Source of the DNA: Symsagittifera roscoffensis
Lineage: Eukaryota > Xenacoelomorpha > Acoela > Convolutidae
Direction: 5' to 3'
Length of the DNA: 64,000 nt
NCBI RefSeq assembly: GCF_963678635.1
Contig: NC_087065.1
Location: 25,751,254 to 25,815,253, forward strand
Part shown: positions 45,801-57,778 of the stretch, in pieces
Position numbering within the stretch: position 1 is the stretch's first letter
Layout: each line of letters begins with the position of its first letter
Notes under the pieces: model-generated
What the model was told of the DNA's origin: nothing
Databases searched by the model: none
Seen by the model: the letters and a program-made list of their open reading frames with translations, nothing else
Translations under genes and position numbers: made by a program

Positions 45801-46645
45801 CTCTCAAACCATTCCTATGACTTGATTGATGCCTACAAAGAAACAATTTTCGTGCAGGTATCAACATGGCGTTACGTCACTATTTCCTGTTTTCCCTCCT
45901 CTTGTGGTGTTACTCCTTCAATCATGATGTTTCCCTGTTTTCTGTTTTCATTGGTTTTTTCAAGTCATTGAAAGTTTTCATTATTGCTGTAAATGACTTC
46001 CATCCTTATATGTCTTCCCATCCTTTATCCATGTGTAGTGTCTAGATTTGTAATTTTTTTGTCTATTTCTATAGTTAAATTTCTCTGCCCTGGTTAGTTT
46101 CTATCGATGTTGAATGTGTGGTGTTTTTTAATAGCTTTCGTCCGATGTCGGTGACCAATTCTAAGTTCTCTAGTGCTTGATTGCCAAAAAGGCATGTTAT
46201 ATCCTGATCAACAGTATACATTTAAAAAATTCGAAAATTACCGCTTTCTTTGATAGGGATAGATACTACGAAATCAGCGTTTCCTCTACCAACTTTGACT
46301 TTTTGGTCTAAATTTTCCTTTCTTTCTGATAGTTTTCTGCATTCATTGGCTTCTAGGGTCTCTTCTATCATTTCTAAGCACTTCTTTCTTTTTACCATTT
46401 TTGCCGCTTCAGAACCTATAGTGGGTTGAACCCTTTTTTTGCACTATCGAACCATTCGTATGAGTTGATTGATTCCTACAAAAACAATTTTCCTGCAGGT
46501 ACCAACATTACGATACGTCACTATTTCATGTTTTTTTTCCTCCTCTTGTGGTGTTACTCCTTCCATCTTGATGTTTCCCTGATTTATGTTTTCCTTGTTT
46601 TCTGTAAATCATTGAATGTTTTCATCATTGCTGTAAATGACTTGT
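42879..46645 (-). repeat. Satellite array B, right part
   Basis: Continues the monomer interrupted at 33162: GTTAGTTTCTATCG resumes exactly. Landmarks fall at 42891, 43535, 44177, 44819, 45463 and 46105 (spacings 642-644). Subtracting the insertion, 32528 to 42891 is 642 bp. Some monomers here are closest to ones left of the insertion: that at 44819 resembles that at 31885, five monomers away after removing the BEL element. The array therefore had higher-order structure before the insertion. It ends near 46645, where gag sequence starts. Confidence 0.93.
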
Positions 46646-47815
46646 TGGTTTCTCTTACAGAACCTACTTTGTTCACCTCTTTGATTGTCGGCCCCGGTTA
46701 ACTTATTCAATTATTCCATGTTACTCTTTGATTTTTCGTTTTTTGGAACCCTTTTGCAAAGTATCCCCTGAATTTTACGTTCACGTTCATTCTTCCTCTC
46801 GAGTTTTCTCCATTTCTGCTCCGATTGGCTCCTCTGATGTACATAATGCCACCTGTTGCCTCTTCATTTGTACACATTCTCATTGTATGTTCTAAGTTCC
46901 TGGGGTCCATTGTCTCACTGCCGGCGGAGCTGCTCTTGGCCAAGCTTACTTGTTCATTTGTTGGCTTTCATCTAAATTTGAGCATGTCAGTAGTAGCACG
47001 CGGTAGAGAATGTTAGTTAGTATAATCTCCAGAGCGTTCATTCTTTTTCGATTTTTTTTCATGTTCGTTTTATATTTGTCACATGTGATATTTGATCGTG
47101 TTTTTATGTCCTTCTTTTCTGGTAACATTTTGACATTTACCAAAACTTGTTGGTGAGCACAGTACTCTCAGCAATAAATCATTCCCATCTTTCACATAAG
47201 CATCTCCTTTCAATAGTTTATGTGCCTTTTCGAAAATGTGAGGATTTGGTATGCCACTCTTGATCACATGTGTCGCTTGTCAATGTTTGTCTATTTGTAT
47301 ACATCCTCTCCACCATTTCAGGTTTTTCTTCCACCTTAGCTCAGTATTGATGCAATTTGTTTTGGACGCTTACACTTCTTTTGTCTTTGTCATCCTTCTA
47401 TCAAGACGATGCCCGTTTTGACTGTATGATTGTGAGTTGCTCATGGTATTTATCTGCAGTGACAAGATCCTCATTTGTGACTTCAATCTCTCTAGCTCAC
47501 TTCTATGCCATTTTTCATGAGTGTTTAGCTTCTGTGTCAAGGATCCTGATTATGTCTGTCTGTTATAACAATCGGTTTCCTGTGTGCTTGCCATGTCCAC
47601 ATTCGGATTGCTTTCATTTCTTGTTGTTTGAACGGTTTGACTCCTTGTTTGATGATTTGACTCTATTATGATGCCAGTTTCCTGCTGCTCAAATAGCATA
47701 TCGAAAATTTTTCTTACTGTTCCTTCACCGTGTATTCGATTAGCCAAAGGTTATGGGCATGATTTGTTTGCATTGGCTTCTGTCTTCTTTTAATGGTAAA
47801 TTCTTTTTGCTACCC
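46646..47815 (-). pseudogene. Gag of the copia-type element, original 5' copy
   Basis: Between the 5' LTR and the satellite on the minus strand. Readings in order: 47747-47550 (65 residues, Gln/Thr/Asn-rich, MANRIHGEGTVRKIF); a Glu/Lys/Leu helix-like piece near 47500; 47267-47079 (62 residues, IPNPHIFEKAHKLLKGDAYV); 46943-46707 with MYIRGANRSRNGENSRGR, a degenerate knuckle (GYFAKGF) and a basic end. The frames are interrupted, so this is a dead gene. The part 46646-47083 is what recurs at 17.2, 18.6 and 23.3 kb; the part beyond 47083 occurs once. Confidence 0.6.
47804..47815 (-). promoter_or_regulatory. Candidate primer binding site of the copia-type element
   Basis: On the minus strand GGGTAGCAAAAA follows the LTR immediately. 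GGTAGCA matches the start of TGGTAGCAGAG, the complement of the 3' end of animal initiator tRNA-Met that many Ty1/copia elements use. The match is seven bases, then decays. Confidence 0.5.
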
Positions 47816-47954
47816 TGAAAGTTTCCTCTATGTAAGTCGAACTTAAAAGTGAAAAGTAAGATGACTATTTTGAACATTCCATTTCTTGCGACTGATCGTC
47901 ATTGCTGATTTTCTAATCTTTGCTCTCCTTTAGAGGTCAAGGTCATATCTCACA
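47816..47954 (-). repeat. 5' LTR of the copia-type element (139 bp)
   Basis: Partner of 10146-10286. Starts TGAAA and ends CTCACA on the plus strand; shares AGAGGTCAAGGTCAT, TTTGAACATTC and ATCGTCATTGCT with it. Flanked outside by AAAAT. Confidence 0.8.
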
Positions 47955-49195
47955 AAAATTACACATTCATGACTTTCAAACCTCATTGTGCGTGGTCCTT
48001 TATGTTACATCTTCCTGAATGGATATTTTGGCAGCTCAAAAAGTGTAAAAATGTAGCAAACAAAAATTTCTCAATCATGTCTCTGAAACCCAGAGCGTTT
48101 AAATCACCCGAAAAGTTGCAAAAGTGCAAAATTGATATAATCGGGAAGGCATTTGGATTCATTTTTGTACAAAACTGTGGGGAATTAACGGAAACTGGAG
48201 AAACGAGGCTAAATTTGAAGCTAAATAAAAAGAAGTTGCTTCTAATTTGCTGGCTTAAAGTGTATAAAAAAATTTGTACAGATTACTGATTCAGGTTTCC
48301 AATGAAATGTTAACTTTACGTTTCCTTGATACTGGGAAGATATAAACAAAAAGACCCCTCAATTGGATGTAGTTTTTACAACTGTTTTTGAAATCGTTTT
48401 TTTCTTTTGAGAAAAAACTGTGCTGTAAACTGAAGATAACAAAAAGACATCTGTTTTCAATGATGAAAACTGTATATCACAGCCAAATTTTATTTTAAAA
48501 AAACTTCAAAGTTATAAATTGTTGTCCCAAAAGTCTCAAGAGGTTGGTTTTTAAAACTGTGTTATTGCATTCATCAATGACTAAAAATAAACGTTTTAAA
48601 TTGTGGTAGATACTTCGGTGTGTTGTAAACTGCGGAACTACTACACCGACGAAGAAAACTAAAGCAGATTATTTTTGCGCCAATTTAGTTTTCCTTAATT
48701 GAGATGTTCTTCCACTTTCAATTTCTGATTTGTTATTCAAGGTTGGTGTCTTACGAAACTAAAGAACAAATAATTTGTATTCTCATAGTTTATGGGATAA
48801 TGCTAGTCATCAGTTTCCATAATAAGTAGAAATTAAAACTCATTAGTTTATAATGCAATTTTTCTAATTGCATGGAATGTATGGAATAGTGTATGAAATT
48901 TCTATGACCATCACCATCATTTTGGTTATTTTGTTAGGTCGAAAAATTTACTATTAAAAATTGAAAAAAGAGACACAAATAGCTTTAAAAGTAAGTTTTA
49001 TAGAGTTTGTTGCAATCGAATATGACGCTTAGTGCTCACACTAAAACACATCTTTGGAAGAAATATTCATTCTTCGTTTTTGTGGCCAGCCACCAATATA
49101 AAATCACCTTCATTACTCATTTTGAATTTTGGAAACATAAAAATTAGCAGTTTATGTTTATTTGTTTTGATTTTCGGTGAAAAGGAGGAATATTT
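47955..49195. other. AT-rich spacer right of the copia-type element
   Basis: Continuation of the pre-insertion locus. The longest frame (47969-48289 plus, 106 codons) is Lys/Leu/Phe-rich with no recognisable domain, and I do not consider it a gene. No repeats or RNA genes seen. Confidence 0.5.
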
Positions 49196-49400
49196 ATGCT
49201 TGGTGTGTTTTTTATTCAGTCAATTAACTAAGCGTTTTTGACGGAATTTTTTTAAACCAAATGAGTGATGTTGTTGTCATAAGCTCAAGTTTAAAAAAGA
49301 TATTTTTACTTGTGATAATTTTTGTAAAGTAAAGGGTTTGAAAATTGCTAATTTGGCCAGATTGGGATAAACAAAGTGCGATATATTAGGTACTTACAAC
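49196..49400. repeat. Diverged fragment of the dispersed repeat seen at 650-840
   Basis: The order of words (TTGACGGAATTTTTT, TCATAAGCTCAAGTTTAAAA, TTACTTGTGATAATTTTTGT, TTGGCCAGATTGGGA) follows 680-800 and 3130-3260 in the same orientation. Diverged, no coding content. Confidence 0.6.
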
Positions 49401-51592
49401 ACGCGTAAGAAGCGAATTACTGCGTTCCAAATTGAATTTAGGACAACAATTTAATCCTATTATTGCAATACGAGACGTTAAATACACCCTTACTATTTTA
49501 CATAGCGTGTGGGGGATAAAATGAAGAAGCAAGGGAAAAACCTTCATTTCTCTCAATTATTTTGTCAAGTGTTCAATCAAAAAAATTTCGTTTTGGCACT
49601 AAGTGCAGTCGGAAATTCAAGGCTTTGACCTGATATACGAGCATTATTCTGACATTGTTCAGATATTGATAACATGTGTGCAATTGTATTACCAATTTTG
49701 AAAAAATGCTAGAACTTTTCGTGAACGCATTTAACTTTTTATATACAAATTTCATCGTGCAAGCGGAAAATAGTTTAAAGAGTTTAGAGAGCGCGAAAAA
49801 AAATCCTTAGCCAAAGTTTCAACAAACGTAATTGAGGAAAACTAATTGGCCGCATTAGTACTGTTCAATAACCACTGAGCGGAATTTTGTTTCTCGCCGC
49901 TTCAATAAGCCGGGCAACAATTCGTAACAGGCGACATTTCTTAGCGTGCGATATTTTTTTAGCAAAGTGCTGACAATTAGTGACCGCTCGATCCACGTCG
50001 CCTGCTAAGTTTATATCCGGTCCAAGAGGTAAAAAGAATGTCCATAAGTGTTTGCACTTAGCATACTAATACGAATTGTCGCCTGTTAGAAAATTGTCAC
50101 TTTTTACAAGTTGTTGAATAATGAATTATGGTTGAATTATGAAAATCAAATAACTCTCGCTTTCCATAAAATATTCAGCACAAACACTTTAAGGTTCTGT
50201 AGGAAAACACAAAAATAATATGTTTTTCTTATTTTTGCAAAACTATTCGGCCAATCTCTCGTTTTTTTTTAATATTTTTACAGCTTACTTTTTTGAATGT
50301 AGGGCAATTAAAACCAGTGCAAATGCAAAAATTCGGAGGCTGAAATTACAATTTTTTTTCGCAATATAAGCTTTAAGAATGAACTCAAAAACAGCATCGT
50401 TTGCTCGTTTATACAAAAATTTCATTTAAGGAGGTATATCAGCCATTTATCAGTATAGTTCACAAATGTCTCAAGTAGCACTGATACTAGCTTCACATGC
50501 CTTTCATTTGGTAAATTAACCACTTTTCAGTAAAACAAATGGTCAAGAAAAAAGTTTTCTTGACACTTTTTTCAAAGAATCGATAATGTCACCTAAGCAT
50601 TTCATGTGATCTAACTGTATCGTCTATTTAAGAATATCACCAAACCTTAATTTTAGATGAAAACTTTTTTTTGAAAAATCCGATAATTTTTGAACAAATG
50701 AAATGCTTAGGTGACACCTGATAATTTCATATTAAAAAGTTTTTTTTTTTTAATTTTCTAGCTAAAAATCGGCTGTTTTAAATAAATTTGCTCTTCAAAT
50801 CCTTGATCTAGCTTATGCATTTTCTGGTGGTGTTAACTAAAATTGGTTATCAGTCAAGTACAAGAACGGGACAAAAAATTGCAAATTTTGGGTCGCAACA
50901 AGAGAATGAAAGATTTTTTTTCATAACATTTTGTCGTCTACTCTGCAAAAAATTCAAAGAGTTCGTTTGTCCTGCCTCAAAAAAGGTAGTATTTTTTGAC
51001 GTCTGAGATATCAAAAACATTTATGCTTTCATACCAGAAGGTTGGACAATCTCAAGTGACAACAGAGTTGCTCATGAGACGTTAAAACATAAATCAAAGC
51101 GGTCATTTTTCCGATAGACTTGCCGGAACCGTTTTTTTTTCTAGTTTATTTCAATCACCAGCGCATAAAACACTCATAATCATTCCGCTTTTTTGAGACC
51201 GGAACGCACACGTCTTTCAATTTTTCAATCTGCTCTGTTCGGCGGCTAAAAAATTAAATCTAGCTCATCAGCTTTCCCAAAAAGCTCATTTGAGCCCAAT
51301 AGCTCAACATTCTTGCGTTGTTTTGCAGGATATTTCCACAACAAGAACACTTCTTAAACAAACAAGACTGCTCGTATCAGGGCGAAGCCCTGAATGTTCC
51401 GACTGCTTTTGAAGGTTTATGGAGCAGCAGTAATAGCATAAAAACATTTTATGAAATAAAATATAATGAAAAATTTTTTTTCTTCTAAAATTTGAATTTT
51501 TTAATGAAAATCATCCCTCCACACGCCATATAAAGTACAAAAAGATAGTTTCGTTCTTTGTAACACATCAATTATGGCAAATAAGCTTCGTT
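49401..51592. other. AT-rich stretch, no recognisable feature
   Basis: No frame above about 65 codons; no transposon ends, tandem repeats or RNA genes noticed. Confidence 0.5.
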
Positions 51593-51915
51593 CAACCAAT
51601 TTGGAACGATTTATAAGACGGATTAAAACTCCGCTTACGCGTTAATAGCGCGAATTATATCGCGCGTTAATTGTCCAAAATTGGTCAAAATGGCCAAAAT
51701 GGCAATCTTTAAACCCTCATAACTTTACGAAAAATGATCACAGGTGAAATATCTTTTCAAATTTAAGCTCAGGACAACAATACCTTTTGAATGATATAAA
51801 AAAATTCCGTCAAAAATGGCTAGTTAAAAAGTCGAAATTTGTCTGAAGAAAAAAAAACCCACCGCGAGCACAAATATTCCGTTACTTTCGTATCGAAAGT
51901 CGGAACAATAATGAT
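51593..51915. repeat. Inverted copy of the dispersed repeat at 580-840 / 3040-3300
   Basis: Read on the minus strand it follows 580-840: CTTTCGATACGAAAGTAACGG, GGGTTTTTTTTTCTTCAGAC, AACTAGCCATTTTTGACGG, TTGCCATTTTGGCCATTTT and an AATTAACGCGCGAT end (quoted in parts). It is closer to those copies than the fragment at 49196 is. An identical order in inverted orientation about 50 kb away points to a dispersed mobile family. Confidence 0.7.
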
Positions 51916-52327
51916 ATACTGTCTATTTTAAAGCTTTGAAACAAATTTTATCCACTCAAGTCCTTTCAAATACATTCAAGTAGTCAAGTAGTACTTTTTA
52001 AGCTTTTCTTGTAAATAGTTGTGGAGTAATTGACAATAATGTAAAAAATATTTCGACAATTTTCTCATTAAAATCAAAAATTTGCAATTTTATGTCCCGT
52101 GACTTTACAAAAATGAATAAATTAACTGTCCTTTGCCGCAATTTTTTTTCAGAAATGGTGAAAAAAACTTATAAAATTGTTTCTGAAGTTCGAATTCATT
52201 GTGCAAAAATTTTTTCGCATTTGTTGTGTTCTGACAGGAAAATTTTCGAAAGGTTTGGAATTTTCTATAAACAGGCAGCTTGAAAACTTCTCGTACGTCG
52301 AAACTTGTCACCTATTTGGAAAACGTT
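51916..52327. other. AT-rich spacer, no recognisable feature
   Basis: Short frames only (under 70 codons), Phe/Lys-rich, no domains. Confidence 0.5.
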
Positions 52328-53367
52328 CCGCCAAACAAAACTCGTTCTTTTGCGATGTTTGCTCTTTTTGATGATTAAAAGTTGTTCTTTGCTACACCAA
52401 ACTTCAAGCATTTTCGTCTGTTTGAATAAATAATTAACAGCGAGAGAAAAAGAGCACCTAATCAACAAAAATAGAAGTTCATGAATTTTGAATTTAAATG
52501 AGGTATTTTAGATTATGAACCCCTAATTGGATAATTTTGCAACTCAATCTGTGTAAAAGCAAGCGTAAACAACTTTTTTTGAGCTTTTCAACATGATGCT
52601 TTTCAATAATTGAAAACTACTTTAATTTGATCGAGCAAAATCTATCCAAAATTTTAAAGCGAAATTGACTCATATTGATCCTAACCAAAAAAAGCCATTA
52701 TTTGGGTGCGCTATTAGAATTTTTTTGATGCGTTCGATTTATTTAAACAAAAAAGCAACCTAAATCTGTGTCGAAATGAACAACACTTTTAATGGGTTAG
52801 TCGGACAATCTGACCGTTTGTCGCCATAAATTGGTCTCAAAAAACAAAATTGGTCTCCGCCAAACAAAACTCGTTCTTTTGCGATGTTTGCTCTTTTTGA
52901 TGATTAAAAGTTGTTCTTTGCTAAACCAAACTTCAAGCATTTTCGTCTGTTTGAATAAATAATTAACAGCGAGAGAAAAAGAGCACTTAATCAACAAAAA
53001 TAGAAGTTCATGAATTTTGAATTAAAATGAGGTATTTTAGATTATGAACCCCTAATTGGATAATTTTGCAACCCAATCTGTGTAAAAGCAAGCGTAAACA
53101 ACTTTTTTGAGCTTTTCAACATGATGCTTTTCAATAATTGAAAACTACTTTAATTTGATCGAGCAAAATCTATCCAAAATTTTAAAGCGAAATTGACTCA
53201 TATTGATCCTAACCAAAAAAAGCCATTATTTGGGTGCGCTATTAGAATTTTTTTGATGCGTTCGATTTATTTAAACAAAAAAGCAACCTGTGTCGAAATG
53301 AACAACACTTTTAATGGGTTAGTCGGACAATCTGACCGTTTGTCGCCATAAATTGGTCTCAAAAAAC
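52328..53367. repeat. Recent two-copy tandem duplication (529 and 511 bp)
   Basis: The unit from CCGCCAAACAAAACTCG at 52328 is repeated from 52857. By eye about six substitutions and a few small indels separate the copies (for example loss of six bases after AAGCAACCT in the second). Similarity is about 98-99%, far higher than any other non-satellite repeat here. Short minus-strand frames occur in both copies but have no recognisable function. Confidence 0.9.
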
Positions 53368-56300
53368 CTCAAAAGGTTCCTTAATAATTTTGTGTTTTTG
53401 CAATCAATTTTGAATTTAAAAAAAATTGATGGGTGACAGGTACTTCATTTAATTGTTGCGGTTAGATCACTACAACGAAAACGCGGATAGCACGCTTTTT
53501 GATGTTTAAAATCATAAATTTTCGCAATTTATGTTTAATTAAAGTTCAGATATTGACGACATGAGAGCAATTTTAAAGCCAAGTTGGTCAATATACTGAG
53601 ATTTCTACGGTGGTTTTTATTCTTTCAACGAAAGTTTTCCATGTGCAAAGAAAAATCTTTTAGAGCCCAGAAAATATTCTTTATTGCAAACTGAATTTAG
53701 GCAACCGAATGGTCCCTTTTGTATCAAATCATTTGCCATCGGAAGCAAATTATGTTACTTTTAATTTGATAATTTTTGGGGAACAGAATTTTCAGAGCTT
53801 CTCCCATGATAGAAGCAGTCTTGCTTTTGAAGGTTGGGCGAAAGTTTTTAAAAAACGACACCCAATAATATGCAAAAACTCATAGCAAAATGCTTGCAAG
53901 TAGCAATCGTTTGGTGCATGTCGCTCCGTTTTGCGTATGACCGGCTCTAGAGGTATGAAGCGCGTGAATCGATGTTTGTCACTTTGCATAATGTTACGAA
54001 ATGTCTTTTATTACAATTGTTTGCCTGTTTAAGTTCTCGCTTGTTACGAATTGTCACCTCTACCTCTACCACATAATATCAAACATTTTTGGCCAACGTT
54101 ACTCGCTTAAAATAATAACTTTTTGATTAATGAAAATCCAAAAGTTCTGAATCTTAGTTCATAGAAAACAACGGCAGAACAAAATTTCGAACAAATTAGC
54201 ATTTTTTCATATTATATGAGGTTTCTGGTAATCGCAAAACGGTTGTTTGTTAGTCATAAGTAATCATAATCTGCAGAGACGATCAGCTTATGGCAAAACA
54301 AAGTTAAAATTACAGAATTTTTTACGCTGTTTGTCAAACTTCATAACTCAGAACTCTGGATTTCAATCTAAAAATCACAGCAAAAATATTTTTGCGAAAC
54401 TAACGGATTTCGTTTTTCCTTTAAGGTTCACATAACAACAAATGTTACTGCCATCTTTGCAGTAAGAATAAGTTTGGTGATCTTTCTTACAGAAAATGAC
54501 AGAAAATGATTACTTGACAGAAAATGATTAAAAGGTGTGAAAAGTTTTTTTCAAAGTATGCCATTTCAAAGTATTCCAAACAAAAAACCAACATTTTTGA
54601 ATCAAATCAACAGCATCCTTTTAAAAATCAACTCACAACTTTTTTTAGCCAAAAAAAATATCCTTATTGTCAGATACTTCTACTACTTACTACTTCTCAA
54701 CAGCTAATGTAGATGTAAAAAATAAAGTTCCATATATTTTGTTTTGAATCCCAATAAATGTATTTAAACTTAAAGTTAATGCCTGGGTGACACTTGTAAA
54801 AAATTCTGTGAAAATAAGTTTACCCTGTCTTTAGTTTTGCCAATTAATTTTCCCCTTAAGTTTTAAGTACCAAAAACTTCCTTGAGAGTATTTTTGATCA
54901 TATACAAAAAAAATTGCTTGAGCAAATATCATAGCGATTCAGCAATAAATTTTATTGATTTTTTAAATAGTATTTAGCAGTAGGTGGCAAAACTAATGTA
55001 ACTAATATAGTTATTTTCTCTTTCTATTCATTCAAAATGTGTATGTATACATACTACTACTGAATATAAAATTGTTTATCTAATTTATATAAACCGAAAT
55101 GTAATGATTTACAATAATCAAAATATATAGGATTTTGAGTGATTCTGTTTAAAATAAAGCTAAATTTGAAAACAATTATCAAAAAAATTACTGATTCCAC
55201 TCACTGCGAAAAGTGAAAAGTTGTCAAAAAATTGATTTCAGTTTTCTTAACTTTAAAAAACCTTCGATAACTTACAGTAGCAAAAAATCAACCTTTGATT
55301 TACCTCCAATAACATGTATAACTCAAAATGTTCCTTAATTTTTTGAATTTTTTGGTTTTCTTATGCATCAAAATTTATTTCTCCATTAAGGAAAAAATTT
55401 CGATGCAGTTTTCAGCCTTTCTATTTTACTTTAATTTACTATTCCAACCTATCAATTTGGGTGGAATCGACCACATTCTTGATACATAACGTGGTTATTT
55501 TATTCACAACATTTTTTAGTATTGAGTAATTTTGACCTATCATAAAATGATAATGTCCTTTCAAAAATCCATTCGAAAAACCAAATCAAATGCTTTTGCA
55601 GCATTGACTATATCACGTTTAAATCTTATCTGTCGTTTAAAAAATTTTTCCCCAAAGCGAGTGAAATTGAAGGCCAGAAATTTCATTTAAAAACTTCCGG
55701 AGAGAAAATCAAAAAGTTCTTGGGAAAATTTGTTTTTTATTCGTTATAAATTTTTTGTTTCGGCTCGTTTTTTCCTTAAAAAATTTGCTTTGACAATGCT
55801 ACACTGCCCTATTTCTTTACAATAGAAAAACAAATAAATGATCTACGAATTCTAATAACAAGCTTTTTCAAAACTCAAAATTGCTTGTTTTCATGTTGTT
55901 CTATGTGCACTAAAATACAACGACGCTGTTTTTTTAATTAATAGCGCCACAAATTTCAAACTAAATCGAGACGTCACTAACAAAATATATTGAGGCTTGC
56001 CAATTTTTATGATAAATATTTTGAATCTCGTAATGACGGAAACATCAACTTTAAAAGATAATTCCGTAGCCCTGAAACTAGCTCCAAAATTGGAATTTTA
56101 ATGGAGAATGTTTTAAAAAAAGAACAAGACAAAGTCGATATCAAGATTTATGTTGTGATAAAAAATAATCGATTATATTGTTCCATATGTTTGTTACTAA
56201 AAATCCATTATAATCGCTTATTATTGATGAAAATCTAGTGCCGGAAGAACTAGCTAAGTCACAAACAATTTAACAATAGCTTGAAAATTGTCAGAAACTT

Positions 56301-57420
56301 TTGGTTTTAACTTCAAAAATTGTTGCAGTTCCTTCTTTTATTGAGGGATCTTATAACATATACGTTTCCCTCAACACCAGAAAAGAGAGCAATTTTTGAA
56401 ATTTTTAGACAAGATGTGTCTGACAATCATAAATTTATCTACTTATCTACAAAAAACGGAGTAAGCTTTCAGTTTTTAGCAGAGCATTTTTTGAATTCAT
56501 TGATTTATTTAATTTTTCTTGTAGAAGGGCCTGGCTAAGACTTTCATGTTAACAACTTCTTTGTGACAAGCTTTGGTTGAATGGCTGAAACTGCCTTCAT
56601 ATGGAATAATATCTTTTTTGATCAGCAGCTACATATATCAGATGTCAGAACTTGAACCCTGTATCTTAAGGAGTACAGTAGTATATAAAAACTAAAATAA
56701 GGTGAATGAAAATTTTTTTGATTCAATTGTTCAAAAACTGAAAAATGCAAATTCTATGTCGTCTCCATTTAATGGCTACACATTCCTTGAACACAAATTG
56801 TTTTAAAGATTCAATCAATTTCTTTAAATTTTGGTAAATAGTTTCCTCTTTTTATGTGTCAAGATTTCAGCAGTATCATAAGTAGTCGTAGCAAAAAATA
56901 AGAAAACAGTTTTCGTTCTTTTCATCGGTAGAGAACTAAAGTTCACATTTTCTTTCTCCCGTGACGGTAGAAAAGCTCAACAATTTTGATTTGTTCTCTC
57001 TACAAACAAAAACTTTTTCTGATATTTTTAATTTCTTATTCGTATTCGCTGGATTTTTCTCTGCTTACTTAACTTCAAAAATCAACTAAAATCAAATTAC
57101 TATAAGGACTTTGTTTTCAAACCAGAAACTCTACCCGCTTACTTTGCTAATTTGCATCATCAAAATGGAACTCAAAAAATTGAAGACCTACGCATTTTGA
57201 GGTAATTTAGGAATTAAAATAAGCCGGCAAAAAACTTTTAAAAACTGAAATCAAACATAAACATAATATAGTTAAAAAGAATGTAATTCATAATTTCATA
57301 AAGAAAAAATACGAACCCATTTTTATGAGCTTATTTTTGTATGATTAAATTATACGGTAAGATTAATTTTAAAAAGAGTCTTGATCAATCACAAATTCAG
57401 GTTGAGTTCAAACTGGAAGT
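53368..57420. other. AT-rich stretch, no recognisable gene
   Basis: No frame above about 72 codons and none with domain-like features. A 14-bp palindrome GTATGTATACATAC sits at 55041-55054. Otherwise low-complexity A/T runs. Confidence 0.5.
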
Positions 57421-57778
57421 CCGGACAAGATGGGGGGAGGCAAAAGGGCCTCCCCCCTTCTTTGGTATCCTTTTATGACATCCATTTTCGGCGACCAATC
57501 CAAAAAGAACTTCCTACTATATGCGACTAATTTTCTACGGCTATAAACCAATTTTGAAGGGGAGCGCAAGCCCAAAAACACAACTTTGGTTGAAAAACTC
57601 TAAAAATTGATCAAAAATGAGATTTGACCTGTTTTGTTTTTTTAATTTTACTGCGGCGCTGAAACTTATGTCAAACTAGAAGGGTCTTCATTGAGGTCTG
57701 AGAGCGCTCGGGAAATCAATTTGGTCGGCTTAAAAAAGTCGACAAAATTTCGAAAAATCCTAAATCCGCCCCTGAGGA
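57421..57778. mobile_element. Fragment related to the MITE-like element at 8424-9077
   Basis: The right end CCTAAATCCGCCCCTG (ending about 57776) equals the CAGGGGCGGATTTAGG-type terminus. A perfect G-rich hairpin (GGGGGGAGGC at 57432-57441 with GCCTCCCCCC at 57448-57457) and a GCGCAAGCCCAAAAA word also recall the other element. I find no convincing left terminus, so it may be truncated or its left end may have diverged. Confidence 0.4.

Larger units (their letters stand above)
10146..47954 (-). mobile_element. Decayed Ty1/copia-type LTR retrotransposon, hugely expanded internally
   Basis: Similar ~140-bp sequences starting TGAAA and ending CTCACA lie at 10146-10286 and 47816-47954. On the minus strand the order is 5' LTR (47954), primer site, gag with a zinc-knuckle remnant (47750-46650), repeated internal segments, linker (about 13177-12615), RT (about 11989-11610), RNase H (about 11324-10855) and 3' LTR (10146). 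RNase H after RT at the 3' end, with LTRs of this size, fits Ty1/copia. Outer flanks are AAAAA (10141-10145) and AAAAT (47955-47959), a 4/5 match for the usual 5-bp target duplication. A normal element is 4-6 kb; the excess is tandem amplification plus two nested insertions. All genes are broken. Confidence 0.75.

Noticed and set aside
24866-46645. CWYL...C reading in each monomer as a copia protease active site (DSG)
   Set aside because: The CWYL start recalls the residues before the DSG motif, but the Asp-Ser-Gly is absent in every copy I read, so it cannot be called a protease.
47749-47758. GGTTATGGGC as a Drosophila copia-like half-tRNA primer site
   Set aside because: It is on the plus strand, opposite to the element's orientation, and not adjacent to the LTR. 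GGTAGCA beside the LTR on the minus strand fits better.
47969-48289. 106-codon plus-strand ORF right of the copia-type element
   Set aside because: Low-complexity Lys/Leu-rich translation with no domain, no promoter-like context and no repeat support.
57399-57414. CAGGTTGAGTTCAAAC as the left end of the MITE-like fragment near 57.4 kb
   Set aside because: Only the first four bases match the right terminus; too weak to define an end.
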